Shown here: one piece after another, positions 17,920 to 26,061 of the stretch
Layout of the letters: each line of letters starts with the position of its first letter
Numbering within the stretch: position 1 is the first letter of the stretch
Assembly: GCF_000091305.1 (NCBI RefSeq)
Contig: NC_013929.1
Coordinates: 4,278,001 to 4,342,000, forward strand
DNA: 64,000 bases
Direction of reading: 5' to 3'
DNA from: Streptomyces scabiei 87.22
GTDB taxonomy: Bacteria > Actinomycetota > Actinomycetes > Streptomycetales > Streptomycetaceae
Translations under genes and position numbers: made by a program
The notes under the pieces: generated by a model
The model's input: the letters and a program-made list of their open reading frames with translations, nothing else
Databases searched by the model: none
Told to the model about the DNA's origin: nothing

Positions 17920-19119
17920 CTAGTTGGCGTTGAGCAGCTTCAGCTCGGGGTGGGCCGTGCCGCCCTCGATGGCCGTGGAGGAGATGTGGGACATGACGCG
18001 CTCGTCGACCGGGTCGTTCGCCGGGTCCTCGTGGACGACGATGTGCTCGTAGGTCGTGGTCCGCTGGGCCGGGACGCGGCCGGCCTTGCGGATCAGGTCG
18101 ATGATCTCCATGCGGTTGGAGCGGTGCTTGGCACCGGCGGAGGAGACCACGTTCTCCTCCAGCATGATCGAACCGAGGTCGTCCGCCCCGTAGTGCAGGG
18201 AGAGCTGGCCGACCTCCTTCCCGGTGGTGAGCCAGGAGCCCTGGATGTGGGCGATGTTGTCCATGAACAGCCGGGCGATGGCGATCATGCGCAGGTACTC
18301 GAAGAGCGTCGCCTGCGTACGGCCCTTGAGGTGGTTGTTCTCGGGCTGGTAGGTGTACGGGATGAAGGCCCGGAAGCCGCCCGTCCGGTCCTGTACGTCT
18401 CGGATCATCCGCAGGTGCTCGATGCGCTCGGCGTTGGTCTCGCCGGTGCCCATGAGCATCGTGGACGTGGACTCGACGCCCAGCTTGTGCGCGATCTCCA
18501 TGATCTCCAGCCAGCGCTCGCCGCTCTCCTTCAGCGGGGCGATGGCCTTGCGGGGGCGCTCGGGAAGCAGTTCCGCGCCGGCGCCGGCGAAGGAGTCGAG
18601 ACCGGCCGCGTGGATCCGCGTGATCGCCTCCTCCACGCCGACCTTCGAGATCCGGGCCATGTGCTCGACCTCGGACGCGCCGAGGGAGTGGATGACCAGC
18701 TGCGGGAAGGCCTTCTTGATGGCGGCGAAGTGCGTCTCGTAGTACTCCACCCCGTAGTCCGGGTGGTGTCCGCCCTGGAACATGATCTGGGTGCCGCCCA
18801 GCTCGACGGTCTCCGCGCAGCGGCGCAGGATGTCGTCGAGATCGCGCGTCCAGCCCTTGTCCTTGGCCTTCGGCGGGGCGTAGAACGCGCAGAACTTGCA
18901 CGCCGTCACGCAGACGTTCGTGTAGTTGATGTTCCGCTCGATGATGTACGTCGCGATGTGTTCCGTGCCCGCGTACCGGCGCCGGCGGACGGCGTCGGCG
19001 GCGGCGCCGAGCGCGTGCAGCGGGGCGTCGCGGTAGAGGTCGAGCGCCTCCTCTGGCGTGATCCGCCCGCCCGCGGCGGCACGGTCGAGAACGGACTGGA
19101 GGTCGGCCTTCTCGGTCAC
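17920..19119 (-). CDS. mqnC: Cyclic dehypoxanthinyl futalosine synthase (radical SAM)
   Basis: MqnC converts dehypoxanthine futalosine to its cyclic form in the futalosine route to menaquinone. The 399-residue protein has the radical-SAM cluster motif C70-x3-C74-x2-C77 in NVCVTACKFCAF, preceded by the family segment ERNINYTN, and GGTQIMFQGGHHPDYGVEYY next to the core. MqnC and MqnE are paralogues; the CxxxCKFCAFY form and GGHHP are typical of MqnC. The GTG start at 19119 follows an AAGGGA stretch. Confidence 0.94.
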   Translation of the reverse strand: MTEKADLQSVLDRAAAGGRITPEEALDLYRDAPLHALGAAADAVRRRRYAGTEHIATYIIERNINYTNVCVTACKFCAFYAPPKAKDKGWTRDLDDILRRCAETVELGGTQIMFQGGHHPDYGVEYYETHFAAIKKAFPQLVIHSLGASEVEHMARISKVGVEEAITRIHAAGLDSFAGAGAELLPERPRKAIAPLKESGERWLEIMEIAHKLGVESTSTMLMGTGETNAERIEHLRMIRDVQDRTGGFRAFIPYTYQPENNHLKGRTQATLFEYLRMIAIARLFMDNIAHIQGSWLTTGKEVGQLSLHYGADDLGSIMLEENVVSSAGAKHRSNRMEIIDLIRKAGRVPAQRTTTYEHIVVHEDPANDPVDERVMSHISSTAIEGGTAHPELKLLNAN

Positions 19120-19231
19120 CGGGAGCGTCCCTTTCGTAAGGGTTGAACAGACCGAGCCAGCCTACGCCAGGGCCGGGCCTCACCCGACGTCAGCCCGTCC
19201 GCCTGTGGACAACCCGGGAACGGGGGCCCGT

Positions 19232-20062
19232 TCAGGCCGCGTACGCCTCCAGCAGGAGCGCGACGTACGCCCCGGCGATCATGAACGGCCCCAGGGCCAC
19301 CAGCTGCCCGCGCACCGCGCGGCCCCGGACCGCCACGACCACTGTGTACGCGCTGCCGATGAGCGCGCCGGCGAACGTGCCCAGGTACAGCGCGCCCCAG
19401 CCGTACCAGCCGAGGACGGCACCGAGGCCCACGGCCAGCTTCACGTCGCCGAAGCCGAGGGCGACGGGTCGGATGAGGAAGAAGAGGAAGTAGAAGCCGC
19501 CGAGGGCGAGGGCACCGTAGGCCGCCGTCCGCCACTCCCCCGCGTGCTCGGGGACGAACGCGGCACCGCCCAGCAGGGTGAGCGCCAGGCCCGCGAAGGG
19601 CAGCGTCAGGGGGTCGGGGAGGCGTTGCGCGCCGAGGTCCACCAGGGCGAGCAGGACGCCCAGGGGGGCGAGGAGCAGCCATACGGCGAGTTCGGGGCGG
19701 AAGCCTGTGGCGAGGGCGAGGGAGGCGCAGACGAGAGCGGTCACGGTCGCGACGACGGGGGTGCGGGGGCCGTAGGCGCAGGTGGGGGGTGGGGCTGCGA
19801 GGGGTCGGGCTGTGGAGGGCGGGGTTGTGGAGGGCGGGGCGGTAGGTGCCGGGGAGGCGGTGGGGGTGCTGGGGCAGCGTGCGGGGCCCAGCCAGCCGGC
19901 CGCCGGGCCGGCGAGGGGGTGACCGGCGGGGCATGCGTGGTGCCAGGGGGTGTCCTCGTCGGCCGTGAAGCGGTAGGCGGGGCGGGGTAGCAGGGTGCCC
20001 GCGGCCGCGCCCCAGAGGGTGGCGGCCAGGGTGAGTGCGATCAGCCAGGGGTCCGGATCCAC
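19232..20062 (-). CDS. Prepilin peptidase (A24 family)
   Basis: A24 aspartic proteases cut the class III signal of type IV pilin-like proteins at the inner face of the membrane. The 276-residue protein has several membrane segments and the two catalytic aspartates, one in LALVDLGAQRLPDPLT and the other in ALGFGDVKLA (GxGD). Between the first span and the core is a low-complexity Pro/Thr/Ala stretch (about residues 65-100) in place of the usual zinc-binding methyltransferase half. No pilus genes are next to it, so it is an orphan here and presumably serves pilins encoded elsewhere. Confidence 0.87.
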   Translation of the reverse strand: MDPDPWLIALTLAATLWGAAAGTLLPRPAYRFTADEDTPWHHACPAGHPLAGPAAGWLGPARCPSTPTASPAPTAPPSTTPPSTARPLAAPPPTCAYGPRTPVVATVTALVCASLALATGFRPELAVWLLLAPLGVLLALVDLGAQRLPDPLTLPFAGLALTLLGGAAFVPEHAGEWRTAAYGALALGGFYFLFFLIRPVALGFGDVKLAVGLGAVLGWYGWGALYLGTFAGALIGSAYTVVVAVRGRAVRGQLVALGPFMIAGAYVALLLEAYAA

Positions 20063-20130
20063 GGGGGCAGCCTATGAGGGGGCGGGGTGGGGGTGAACCG
20101 GGGTTCTCGCCCTCGCCGCGGTGGTGTTCT

Positions 20131-20272
20131 CGCCCCCGCCGCCCCTACCCGTCCCTCCTCCAGGGGCTGTGCCCCTTCGATGCCCCGCCGCGGGTTCGGT
20201 GGGGGCTGGTCGCGCAGTTCCCCGCGCCCCTGAGAAGCAGGGCTTCGCCCGCTGCTTCTCAGGGCCCGCCGC
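20131..20272 (+). repeat. Dispersed repeat with hairpin, copy A
   Basis: This copy shares a 24-base stretch (20131-20154) with copy C at 32772. It also has the core CGCGCAGTTCCCCGCGCC (from 20211) found in copies B and C. The core leads into a perfect 13-bp stem (CCCTGAGAAGCAG at 20228-20240, its complement at 20252-20264), which probably acts as a terminator between the kinase and peptidase genes. Confidence 0.8.
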
Positions 20273-20273
20273 G

Positions 20274-21989
20274 CTACTCCACCTTTGCCAAGCGGGCCGT
20301 CGGTCTGCCCGCGTCCGCGTTGGTCGAGGTGTAGTCGAGTTCCTTGCCGACCGGGGTGAGGGTGATCTCGTGGGTGTTCCTCGTGCAGGTGCCGGGGTTG
20401 TTCTTGGTGTCGGCGATGCTCGTGGCGACGATGTTCTTCTCGGTGACCTTCTTGAGGACGAGCTTGTCGTCGCAGGTGCCGCCGAGGAGGTCGACGGAGC
20501 GGAACGTGCCCAAGGTCCCGCCCACCGCGGTCTGTTCGAGGGTGACGGTGAAGGTGCCGGCGGGGAGGCTGCCGGAGAGGGCGTAGCCGTCGCCCTCCCA
20601 GGTGCCCAGATACTTCTTGGGCAGCTCGCCGGTCGCGTCCCCCGGCGCCCCCGTGTCCTGGCCGCTGCCGCTCGGACTGGCCTCGGCCGACGGCACCTTG
20701 TCCGCCGCGTCGCCCTTGTCCTCCCGGCCCCACAGCGTCCCGGGCCCGACCAGCATGCCCACGCCCACCAGCGCGAACACTCCCGCGATCGCCAGGGCGA
20801 CCGAACAACTCACCCTCCGGCCGCGCCCGTTCGCGGCGGCCGTGGACGAGGCAGCCACGCTCACCGACAGCTTGCCGGGCGCCGGGGGCGCCGCGTCCGC
20901 CACCACCCCTTCGGTCCGCTGCCCCGGCACATACGTCTCGGGCGACGCGGGTGACGCCTGCGATGCCTGCGACACCTGTGACGACATCACCGGCGGCGGA
21001 CCGAACACCCCGCTCGCGGCGGGCCCGTCACCGGTCGGGCCTCCCGCCACCGACGGGCTGCTGAACCCCACCGGCCCGGACGGGACGTCCGCCGCCGCTT
21101 CCAGGTTCAGCACCTGCACGGCGCTGCGGCCGACCTGTTCCACCAGCGGCCCCGGCAGCCAGCCCGCCGACACCAGACGGGCCGCGCCCTCGAGGGCCAG
21201 GGTGCGGGCGATCTCGTCGGGGCCCGGGCGGGCCGCGGCGTCCTTGGCCAGGCAGCGCTCGACCAGGTCCCGCAGGTCGCCCTCCAGACCGTCCAGCAGC
21301 GGCGGTTCGTGGACGACCTTGTAGAGGAGGGCGGCGGAGGAGTCGCCGGGGAAGGGGGACTGCCCGGTCGCGGCGTACGCGAGGACCGCACCCAGGGAGA
21401 AGACGTCCGCCGCGCCGGTGATGCCCTTGCCGAGGATCTGCTCGGGGGACATGTAGCCGGGGGAGCCGATGGACACGCCCGTGGAGGTGAGCGAGGCCGT
21501 GCCGTCCGTGGCGCGGGCGATGCCGAAGTCGATGAGGAGCGGGCCGTCCACCGTGAGCAGGACGTTCGACGGCTTCACGTCGCGGTGGACGAGGCCCAGC
21601 GCGTGCACCGCCGAGAGCGCCTCCGCCAGGCCCGCGCCCAGGACCCGTACCGAGTGCGGCGGCAGGTGCCCGCCGTCCGCGATCGCCGCCGCGAGGGACG
21701 GGCCGGCCGCGTAGCCCGTCGCCACCCAGGGGACGGACGCCTCCGGGTCCGCGTCCAGCACCGGGGCCGTCCAGGAGCCGCCCACGCGGCGGGCCGCGTC
21801 GACCTCGCGCCGGAACCGCGCGCGGAACTCCTCGTCCAGGGCGAAGTGCGGATGCACGATCTTGACGGCGACGGTACGGCCGCCCGCGCTGCGCCCCAGA
21901 TAGACACGGCCCATCCCGCCGGACCCGAGCCGGCCCAGCAGCCGGTAGGGCCCCACGACCGTGGGCTCGCCGGCATCGAGCGGTTGCAT
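20274..21989 (-). CDS. Membrane Ser/Thr protein kinase (PknB family) with extracytoplasmic domain
   Basis: The 571-residue protein has an N-terminal Hanks-type kinase domain (about residues 14-270) with all main motifs: GSGGMGRVYLG, the Lys of VAVKIVHP, HRDVKPSN, DFGIA and SPGYMSPEQI. A Pro/Ser/Ala/Gln-rich juxtamembrane region follows (with SQVSQASQASPASP), then one membrane span (VALAIAGVFALVGVGMLVG). The outer domain of about 160 residues contains GTWEGDGYALSG and two cysteines. There are no PASTA repeats, so the outer domain is a different sensor. The ATG at 21989 gives the usual start just before the kinase fold. Confidence 0.93.
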   Translation of the reverse strand: MQPLDAGEPTVVGPYRLLGRLGSGGMGRVYLGRSAGGRTVAVKIVHPHFALDEEFRARFRREVDAARRVGGSWTAPVLDADPEASVPWVATGYAAGPSLAAAIADGGHLPPHSVRVLGAGLAEALSAVHALGLVHRDVKPSNVLLTVDGPLLIDFGIARATDGTASLTSTGVSIGSPGYMSPEQILGKGITGAADVFSLGAVLAYAATGQSPFPGDSSAALLYKVVHEPPLLDGLEGDLRDLVERCLAKDAAARPGPDEIARTLALEGAARLVSAGWLPGPLVEQVGRSAVQVLNLEAAADVPSGPVGFSSPSVAGGPTGDGPAASGVFGPPPVMSSQVSQASQASPASPETYVPGQRTEGVVADAAPPAPGKLSVSVAASSTAAANGRGRRVSCSVALAIAGVFALVGVGMLVGPGTLWGREDKGDAADKVPSAEASPSGSGQDTGAPGDATGELPKKYLGTWEGDGYALSGSLPAGTFTVTLEQTAVGGTLGTFRSVDLLGGTCDDKLVLKKVTEKNIVATSIADTKNNPGTCTRNTHEITLTPVGKELDYTSTNADAGRPTARLAKVE

Positions 21990-22198
21990 GGGCGGCACCT
22001 CCCCCGTACGTCTCTCGCGCGTCACCCCGTACGTTCCCCCGTACGAACTCGTCCCGGCGCACGACTCCCCAGCAGCGTAGTGCCGTACGCCCGAAGGGGA
22101 ATGCGGGCGGCGGCGACCGGTCGGCGGGAGATGCCACGGACCGTGGAATTCGTCAAACGAAATTCCCGTAACTTCGACGGGAACTCCGGGGTGAATGT

Positions 22199-23044
22199 TC
22201 AGGAAAGCAGGTCGACCTTCACGTCCGCCGGAAATCCCGTGGTGGGGCCGACCCGCCGCGCGAACTCGGCGACCGCGCTCAACTGAGGCCCGCCGAAGCG
22301 GAAGTCCAGGGTGGTGAAGTACCGCTCCAGAACCTGCTCGTCGAAGGACTCCCAGCGTGCGGCCTGCTCGGCGACCTTCGCCACCTCGGTCAGGGACAGG
22401 TCGCGGGAGGCCAGGAACGCCTCGTGCACCTTGCGGGTGACCTCGGGCTCCCGCTCCAGGTAGTCCCGCCGCGCCGCCCACACCGCGAAGACGAACGGCA
22501 GTCCCGTCCACGCCTTCCACATGGCGCCCAGGTCGTGCACCTCCAGGCCGAAGTTCGGCGCGTCGAGCAGGTTGGCCCGCAGCGCCGCGTCCCCGATCAG
22601 CACCGCCGCCTCCGCCTCCTGCATCATCAGCGGGAGGTCGGGCGGGCAGGTGTAGTACGACGGCTGCACGCCGACGCTCTCGGACAGCAGCAGCTGCGCC
22701 AGGCGTACGGAGGTGCGCGAGGTGGAGCCCAGTGCGACGCGTGCGCCGTCCAGGCGGTCCAGGGGCACCTGGGAGACGATGACGCAGGACATCACCGGCC
22801 CGTCGCAGCCGACGGCGATGTCGGGGAAGGCGACCAGGTCGTCCGCGTTGCGCAGGAACTCCACGAGCGTGATGGGCCCGATGTCGAGGTCGCCGCGCAC
22901 CAGCTGCTCGCTGAGCTTCTCGGGGGTGTCCTTGGTCAGCTCGAAGTCGAGGAGCGTGCCCGTTCTCGCGAGCCCCCAGTACAGAGGCAGGCAGTTCAGG
23001 AACTGGATGTGGCCGACGCGCGGCCGGTTGCGAGAATTGTCCAC
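22199..23044 (-). CDS. mqnA: Chorismate dehydratase (futalosine pathway)
   Basis: MqnA removes water from chorismate to give 3-[(1-carboxyvinyl)oxy]benzoate, the first committed step of the futalosine route. The 281-residue protein has the family start RVGHIQFLNCLPLYWGL, the periplasmic-binding-protein-like core ALGSTSRTSVRLAQLLL, and the AAVLIGDAALR strand. Length is typical. It is a stand-alone gene divergent from the cold-shock gene. The GTG at 23044 is used. Confidence 0.93.
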   Translation of the reverse strand: MDNSRNRPRVGHIQFLNCLPLYWGLARTGTLLDFELTKDTPEKLSEQLVRGDLDIGPITLVEFLRNADDLVAFPDIAVGCDGPVMSCVIVSQVPLDRLDGARVALGSTSRTSVRLAQLLLSESVGVQPSYYTCPPDLPLMMQEAEAAVLIGDAALRANLLDAPNFGLEVHDLGAMWKAWTGLPFVFAVWAARRDYLEREPEVTRKVHEAFLASRDLSLTEVAKVAEQAARWESFDEQVLERYFTTLDFRFGGPQLSAVAEFARRVGPTTGFPADVKVDLLS

Positions 23045-23236
23045 ATCGCGAGGCTAGCCCTCATGGGGTACGGTGCGGGCTCCGGGGGCCGGGAGGCGCT
23101 CCCGACACCGGATGCCCTTCACGTGTCAATGCTTTCGGCGGCGTGTCGTCGGCGGGGCCGGTGAGGCGGAAGAGGCGATGCGTCAACCCCCGAGTCGGGC
23201 CGATCAAACATCCGGGTGACGTGATCTTGCCCTCTA

Positions 23237-23264
23237 TTGCATTCCCCTGCCCGCGTGCTAGGCT
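23237..23264 (+). promoter_or_regulatory. Likely promoter of the cold-shock gene
   Basis: A TTGCAT -35 (23237-23242) and a TAGGCT -10 (23259-23264) are separated by 16 bases. Transcription would begin near 23271 and leave a leader of about 150 bases before the ATG at 23423. This is by eye only. Confidence 0.5.
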
Positions 23265-23299
23265 CGCCGCAAGTTGCAGTTTGGTTTCCCTTGCAGTAC

Positions 23300-23339
23300 A
23301 GAGCCTGCGGAGCATGTAACCGCGGGCTCTCGTCTTTTC
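23300..23339 (+). promoter_or_regulatory. Attenuator-like hairpin in the cold-shock gene leader
   Basis: An 11-bp stem (AGAGCCTGCGG at 23300-23310 with CCGCGGGCTCT at 23320-23330, one G-U pair) has a 9-base loop. It is followed directly by CGTCTTTTC. It has the form of an intrinsic terminator but lies inside the leader, about 85 bases before the start codon. It may be a temperature-responsive attenuator, a 5' stabilising structure, or the terminator of a short RNA. Confidence 0.55.
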
Positions 23340-23422
23340 AGACGTATGCAGTTGTGCGGCATCTTGTTTTCACACTTGCAGGGTTCTGGAGCAGGGCAAC
23401 CCTTTGGGCCCAAGGAGGGCTT

Positions 23423-23626
23423 ATGGCTACCGGAACCGTGAAGTGGTTCAACGCCGAAAAGGGCTTTGGCTTCATCGCCCAGGAGGGTGGCGGCCCGGAC
23501 GTTTTCGTCCACTACTCCGCCATCAACGCGAACGGCTTCCGTTCGCTGGAGGAGAACCAGCAGGTCTCCTTCGACGTGACGCAGGGCCCGAAGGGCCCGC
23601 AGGCGGAGAACGTCACGCCCGTCTGA
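23423..23626 (+). CDS. Cold-shock protein, CspA family
   Basis: This 67-residue single cold-shock domain binds single-stranded RNA and DNA and acts as an RNA chaperone. It shows RNP1 as KGFGFIAQ and RNP2 as DVFVHYSAI, and starts MATGTVKWFNAEKG. The ribosome site AAGGAGGG lies just before the ATG, and a perfect palindrome TTGGGCCCAA (23404-23413) touches it. The leader is long and structured, as for cold-shock genes in other bacteria. A strong terminator follows at 23668. Confidence 0.96.
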   Translation: MATGTVKWFNAEKGFGFIAQEGGGPDVFVHYSAINANGFRSLEENQQVSFDVTQGPKGPQAENVTPV

Positions 23627-23667
23627 TCGAGGGATGCCCCTCTGACGACGTCTGATTGCAGTACCCA

Positions 23668-23708
23668 AGGAGCCCCTTGCCTTTCGGCGAAGGGGCTCCT
23701 GCCTTTTC
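23668..23708 (+). terminator. Rho-independent terminator after cold-shock gene
   Basis: A perfect 11-bp stem AGGAGCCCCTT/AAGGGGCTCCT (23668-23678 and 23690-23700) has an inner GCC-TTTC-GGC closure and is followed by GCCTTTTCCC. It lies 42 bases after the stop and ends about 30 bases before the convergent neighbour. Confidence 0.9.
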
Positions 23709-23739
23709 CCGGTGCCGGGGCTTTCGGGGGCGCGGAGAG

Positions 23740-24276
23740 TCAGTCGTCCTTCGTATAGGTCAGTCGGGTGACCTTGCCGGAGGCGAAGTCCCCGTCGATC
23801 TTCTTCCCGTTGACCACGAGGCGGAGGGCGCTCGCCTCGCCGAGGACCAGATCGATCGACTCCTCGGCGGAGAAGGTCTTGGCCTCCCCCCGCCGGAGCA
23901 GTCCCTCGTAGAGCAGCTCGCCGGCCGCGTCCTTCGCCGAGACCCAGCTCCCGCCGTCCTCGGCGGTGACACGGACCGTGACGTCGTTCGCCCCGTCCCG
24001 CGCGCCGCCCGAGGACCCGTCGGCCGCCGAGGAGGCGGGCCCGTGGCCCGGGGACGCACCGGTCGTCCCGTCCCGGTTGGCCACGTACACCCCGGCGGCG
24101 ACGAGCACGCCCACGATGAGCAGGGCGACGACGGCCGCGACCGGCCCGCGCGGACGCGGAGGACGATCCGTCCCCCCGCCTCCCGTACCGGGCCCGCGTT
24201 CGCCCGTGGGGGCGCCACCACGCCCCGGCAGATCCGTCCCCGACTCCACTGCTGTCAGCCTCCCCCGGAGTGACAC
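23740..24276 (-). CDS. Single-span protein with RodZ C-terminal-like (DUF4115) domain
   Basis: The 178-residue protein has a disordered Gly/Pro-rich start, one membrane span (PVAAVVALLIVGVLVAAGVYVA) and an outer domain. The outer domain (VRVTAEDGGSWVSAKDAAGE, then a LRRGEAKTF and ALRLVVNGKKI part) matches the beta domain at the C-terminus of RodZ. The cytoplasmic helix-turn-helix of RodZ is absent, so it is a cut-down relative and may not act in shape control. The exact start is unsure; the GTG at 24276 is the longest choice. Confidence 0.65.
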   Translation of the reverse strand: MSLRGRLTAVESGTDLPGRGGAPTGERGPGTGGGGTDRPPRPRGPVAAVVALLIVGVLVAAGVYVANRDGTTGASPGHGPASSAADGSSGGARDGANDVTVRVTAEDGGSWVSAKDAAGELLYEGLLRRGEAKTFSAEESIDLVLGEASALRLVVNGKKIDGDFASGKVTRLTYTKDD

Positions 24277-24408
24277 CGCGCCCTTTATGACGGCACGGGA
24301 CGTGGGGGCGTTCCCGAACGGGGCCGGGGAATCAACTCGCCCCGGGAGTCAGGGCGAGGGCTCGCGAACCGCCTTCCTCGCCGGCCGGGCCGGCCGTAGC
24401 CTTCCCGC

Positions 24409-24918
24409 ATGATCGATCAAGGCTTGGTGGACGGGGTGGGGCGGCGGATCGCCCTGCACGAGGTCGACGACGAGAACTGGCGGGCCGTCGCGGACATCGC
24501 TCCCCTGGACGGCCAGCGGCGGTACGTTCCGGCGCTGGCCGCTCGGTATCTCCTGCTGTCCCTTCGCGAGGGCGTGTGGCACTCGCTCGCGGTCCGCGCC
24601 GACGACACCGTGGTGGGGCACGTCATGTGGGGGCGGGACGAGGACGGCTCGTACTGGGTCGGCGGGATGCTGATCGACGGTGCCGAGCAGGGCAGGGGGG
24701 TCGGGCGGGCGGTGGCGCGGACCCTGCTGCGCCGGCTGGCGGACCGTCCGGACTGTACGGTCCTGCGCCTGTCGTACCGCCCGGAGAACACCGCCGCCGA
24801 GCGCCTGTACACCTCGCTGGGGTTCGTGCCGGTGCCCTCCGGTGAGGGGGACGCGGACGACGAGGTGGTCGCCGAGCTGTCCGCGACGTCGGTCGGCCGG
24901 GTCAGCGGCGCTCCTTGA
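24409..24918 (+). CDS. GNAT family N-acetyltransferase
   Basis: This 169-residue acetyltransferase carries the CoA loop motif EQGRGVGRAVARTLLRRL and the terminal AAERLYTSLGFVPV. It starts MIDQGLVDG at the ATG at 24409. The end overlaps the convergent frameshifted gene by 17 bases. The substrate is unknown. Confidence 0.86.
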   Translation: MIDQGLVDGVGRRIALHEVDDENWRAVADIAPLDGQRRYVPALAARYLLLSLREGVWHSLAVRADDTVVGHVMWGRDEDGSYWVGGMLIDGAEQGRGVGRAVARTLLRRLADRPDCTVLRLSYRPENTAAERLYTSLGFVPVPSGEGDADDEVVAELSATSVGRVSGAP

Positions 24919-25385
24919 TGTGTGTGCCCGCGAAGAGCACGGCGGTGGCGCAGGCGACCGTCCCGGCGAGGACGACCAGCTCTCCGTCGTCGCCGGGCGG
25001 GAACAGTGGCAGGTCCCAGCCGAGCAGTCGCACCCCTACCCCCACGTAGATCCACCCGGTCACGCCGAGCGCGGCGAACGCCAGGGCGACCTTGCCGTTG
25101 GCGGAGGTGGGCAGGGAACGGATGCCGTCCAGCACCCGTCGTGCGTCCTGGGCTCCGGCCTCCGGCAGCAGCTGACGCCGGTGGAGGCCGAGGAACAGGA
25201 CGGCGGCGGCGTAGACCGCCCAGCCGACGGAGGGACAGGTGGTCCGCGAAGGGGTCCCCGTCGCCCGGCTCTCCGAAGGTCCGGACCGCCGACCAGCCCC
25301 AGAGCGCGGCGGCCAGGAGCAGGGCGGCAGCCGAGAGCCGGCCCCACGTCGAGGACAACAGCTGCCTCATGCGTCTTCGTTCCAT
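24902..25385 (-). pseudogene. Three-span membrane protein interrupted by a frameshift
   Basis: Two minus-strand frames together make one plausible small membrane protein. The first runs from MERRRMRQLLSSTW (25385) through the span SAAALLLAAALWGWSAV to DPFADHLS. After a +1 shift the second continues GWAVYAAAVLFLGLHRRQLL and DGIRSLPTSANGKVALAF to its end at 24902 (HIKERR). Removing one base from the GGG run at 25232-25234 joins them as ADHLSSVGWAVYAAA. Either the gene is broken or the base is a sequence error; without the fix the downstream part could only start at 25135. Function is unknown. Confidence 0.65.
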
Positions 25386-25536
25386 GTGACCGCACGGTAT
25401 CGGCTGCGTCCCGGCGTGCGACAGGCCGTTGACCTGGGCATGCGTCAGGCCGTACAACCTCCCCCTGCCGAGACGACTCTCTCAGGGAGGGTCGGCATCG
25501 GCCGAGTGGTCGGAACGGATCGGAACGGGGTGGGTC

Positions 25537-26028
25537 GTGGGGTCGCTGAAGAGACGGGGCGTGCTGCTGGGCTGGGGAGGGCTGGTCGTCGTGCTCGGGG
25601 TCGGGGCGGTCGTGTGGGGGAACTGGTTCCGGGCGCCGTACTCGCTCGCCTCCTCCCCCCGCGTCGACGTCACCGTGCGGGCCGAGACGTCGAGGTACCC
25701 CGATGTCCGGGAGACCGCCGAGGACGTCGACACCGTCGTGCGGGCGTACGTGCAGCGGCTCAGGGCCGGTGATGTGGAGGGGCTGACGGAGCTGGCCGGG
25801 CCCGCGTACGAGGAGCCCCGGGGCGCCGCCCGCGACCAGGTCCGGGAGTTCGGCGAGGGCGCCCGCGGGCACGTCGACGTCATGGTGGAGGAGGGGGTCG
25901 TGGACTACTTCAATCCCGTCCGGCTCACCTACGACAGGACCGGCCAGAAGCAGGAGCTGCTGCTGGTGAGGGACGACGGGCACTGGTGGGTCGGGCTGGG
26001 GGAGGGTGATCCGGCCGCCGGGATGTAG
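25537..26028 (+). CDS. Single-span protein of unknown function
   Basis: The protein of about 163 residues has an N-terminal span (RGVLLGWGGLVVVLGVGAVVWGN) and an outside domain. The domain has VDTVVRAYVQRLRAGDVEGLTELAGPAY, a pattern like the NTF2/DUF4878-type folds found after membrane anchors, and ends RDDGHWWVGLGEGDPAAGM. The GTG at 25537 puts the span right after a short basic start; the frame is open further upstream to 25429. I do not recognise a specific function. Confidence 0.6.
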   Translation: MGSLKRRGVLLGWGGLVVVLGVGAVVWGNWFRAPYSLASSPRVDVTVRAETSRYPDVRETAEDVDTVVRAYVQRLRAGDVEGLTELAGPAYEEPRGAARDQVREFGEGARGHVDVMVEEGVVDYFNPVRLTYDRTGQKQELLLVRDDGHWWVGLGEGDPAAGM

Positions 26029-26061
26029 GTCCGTTCCGCGGGCGTCGGCCCCCGGCGCGGA

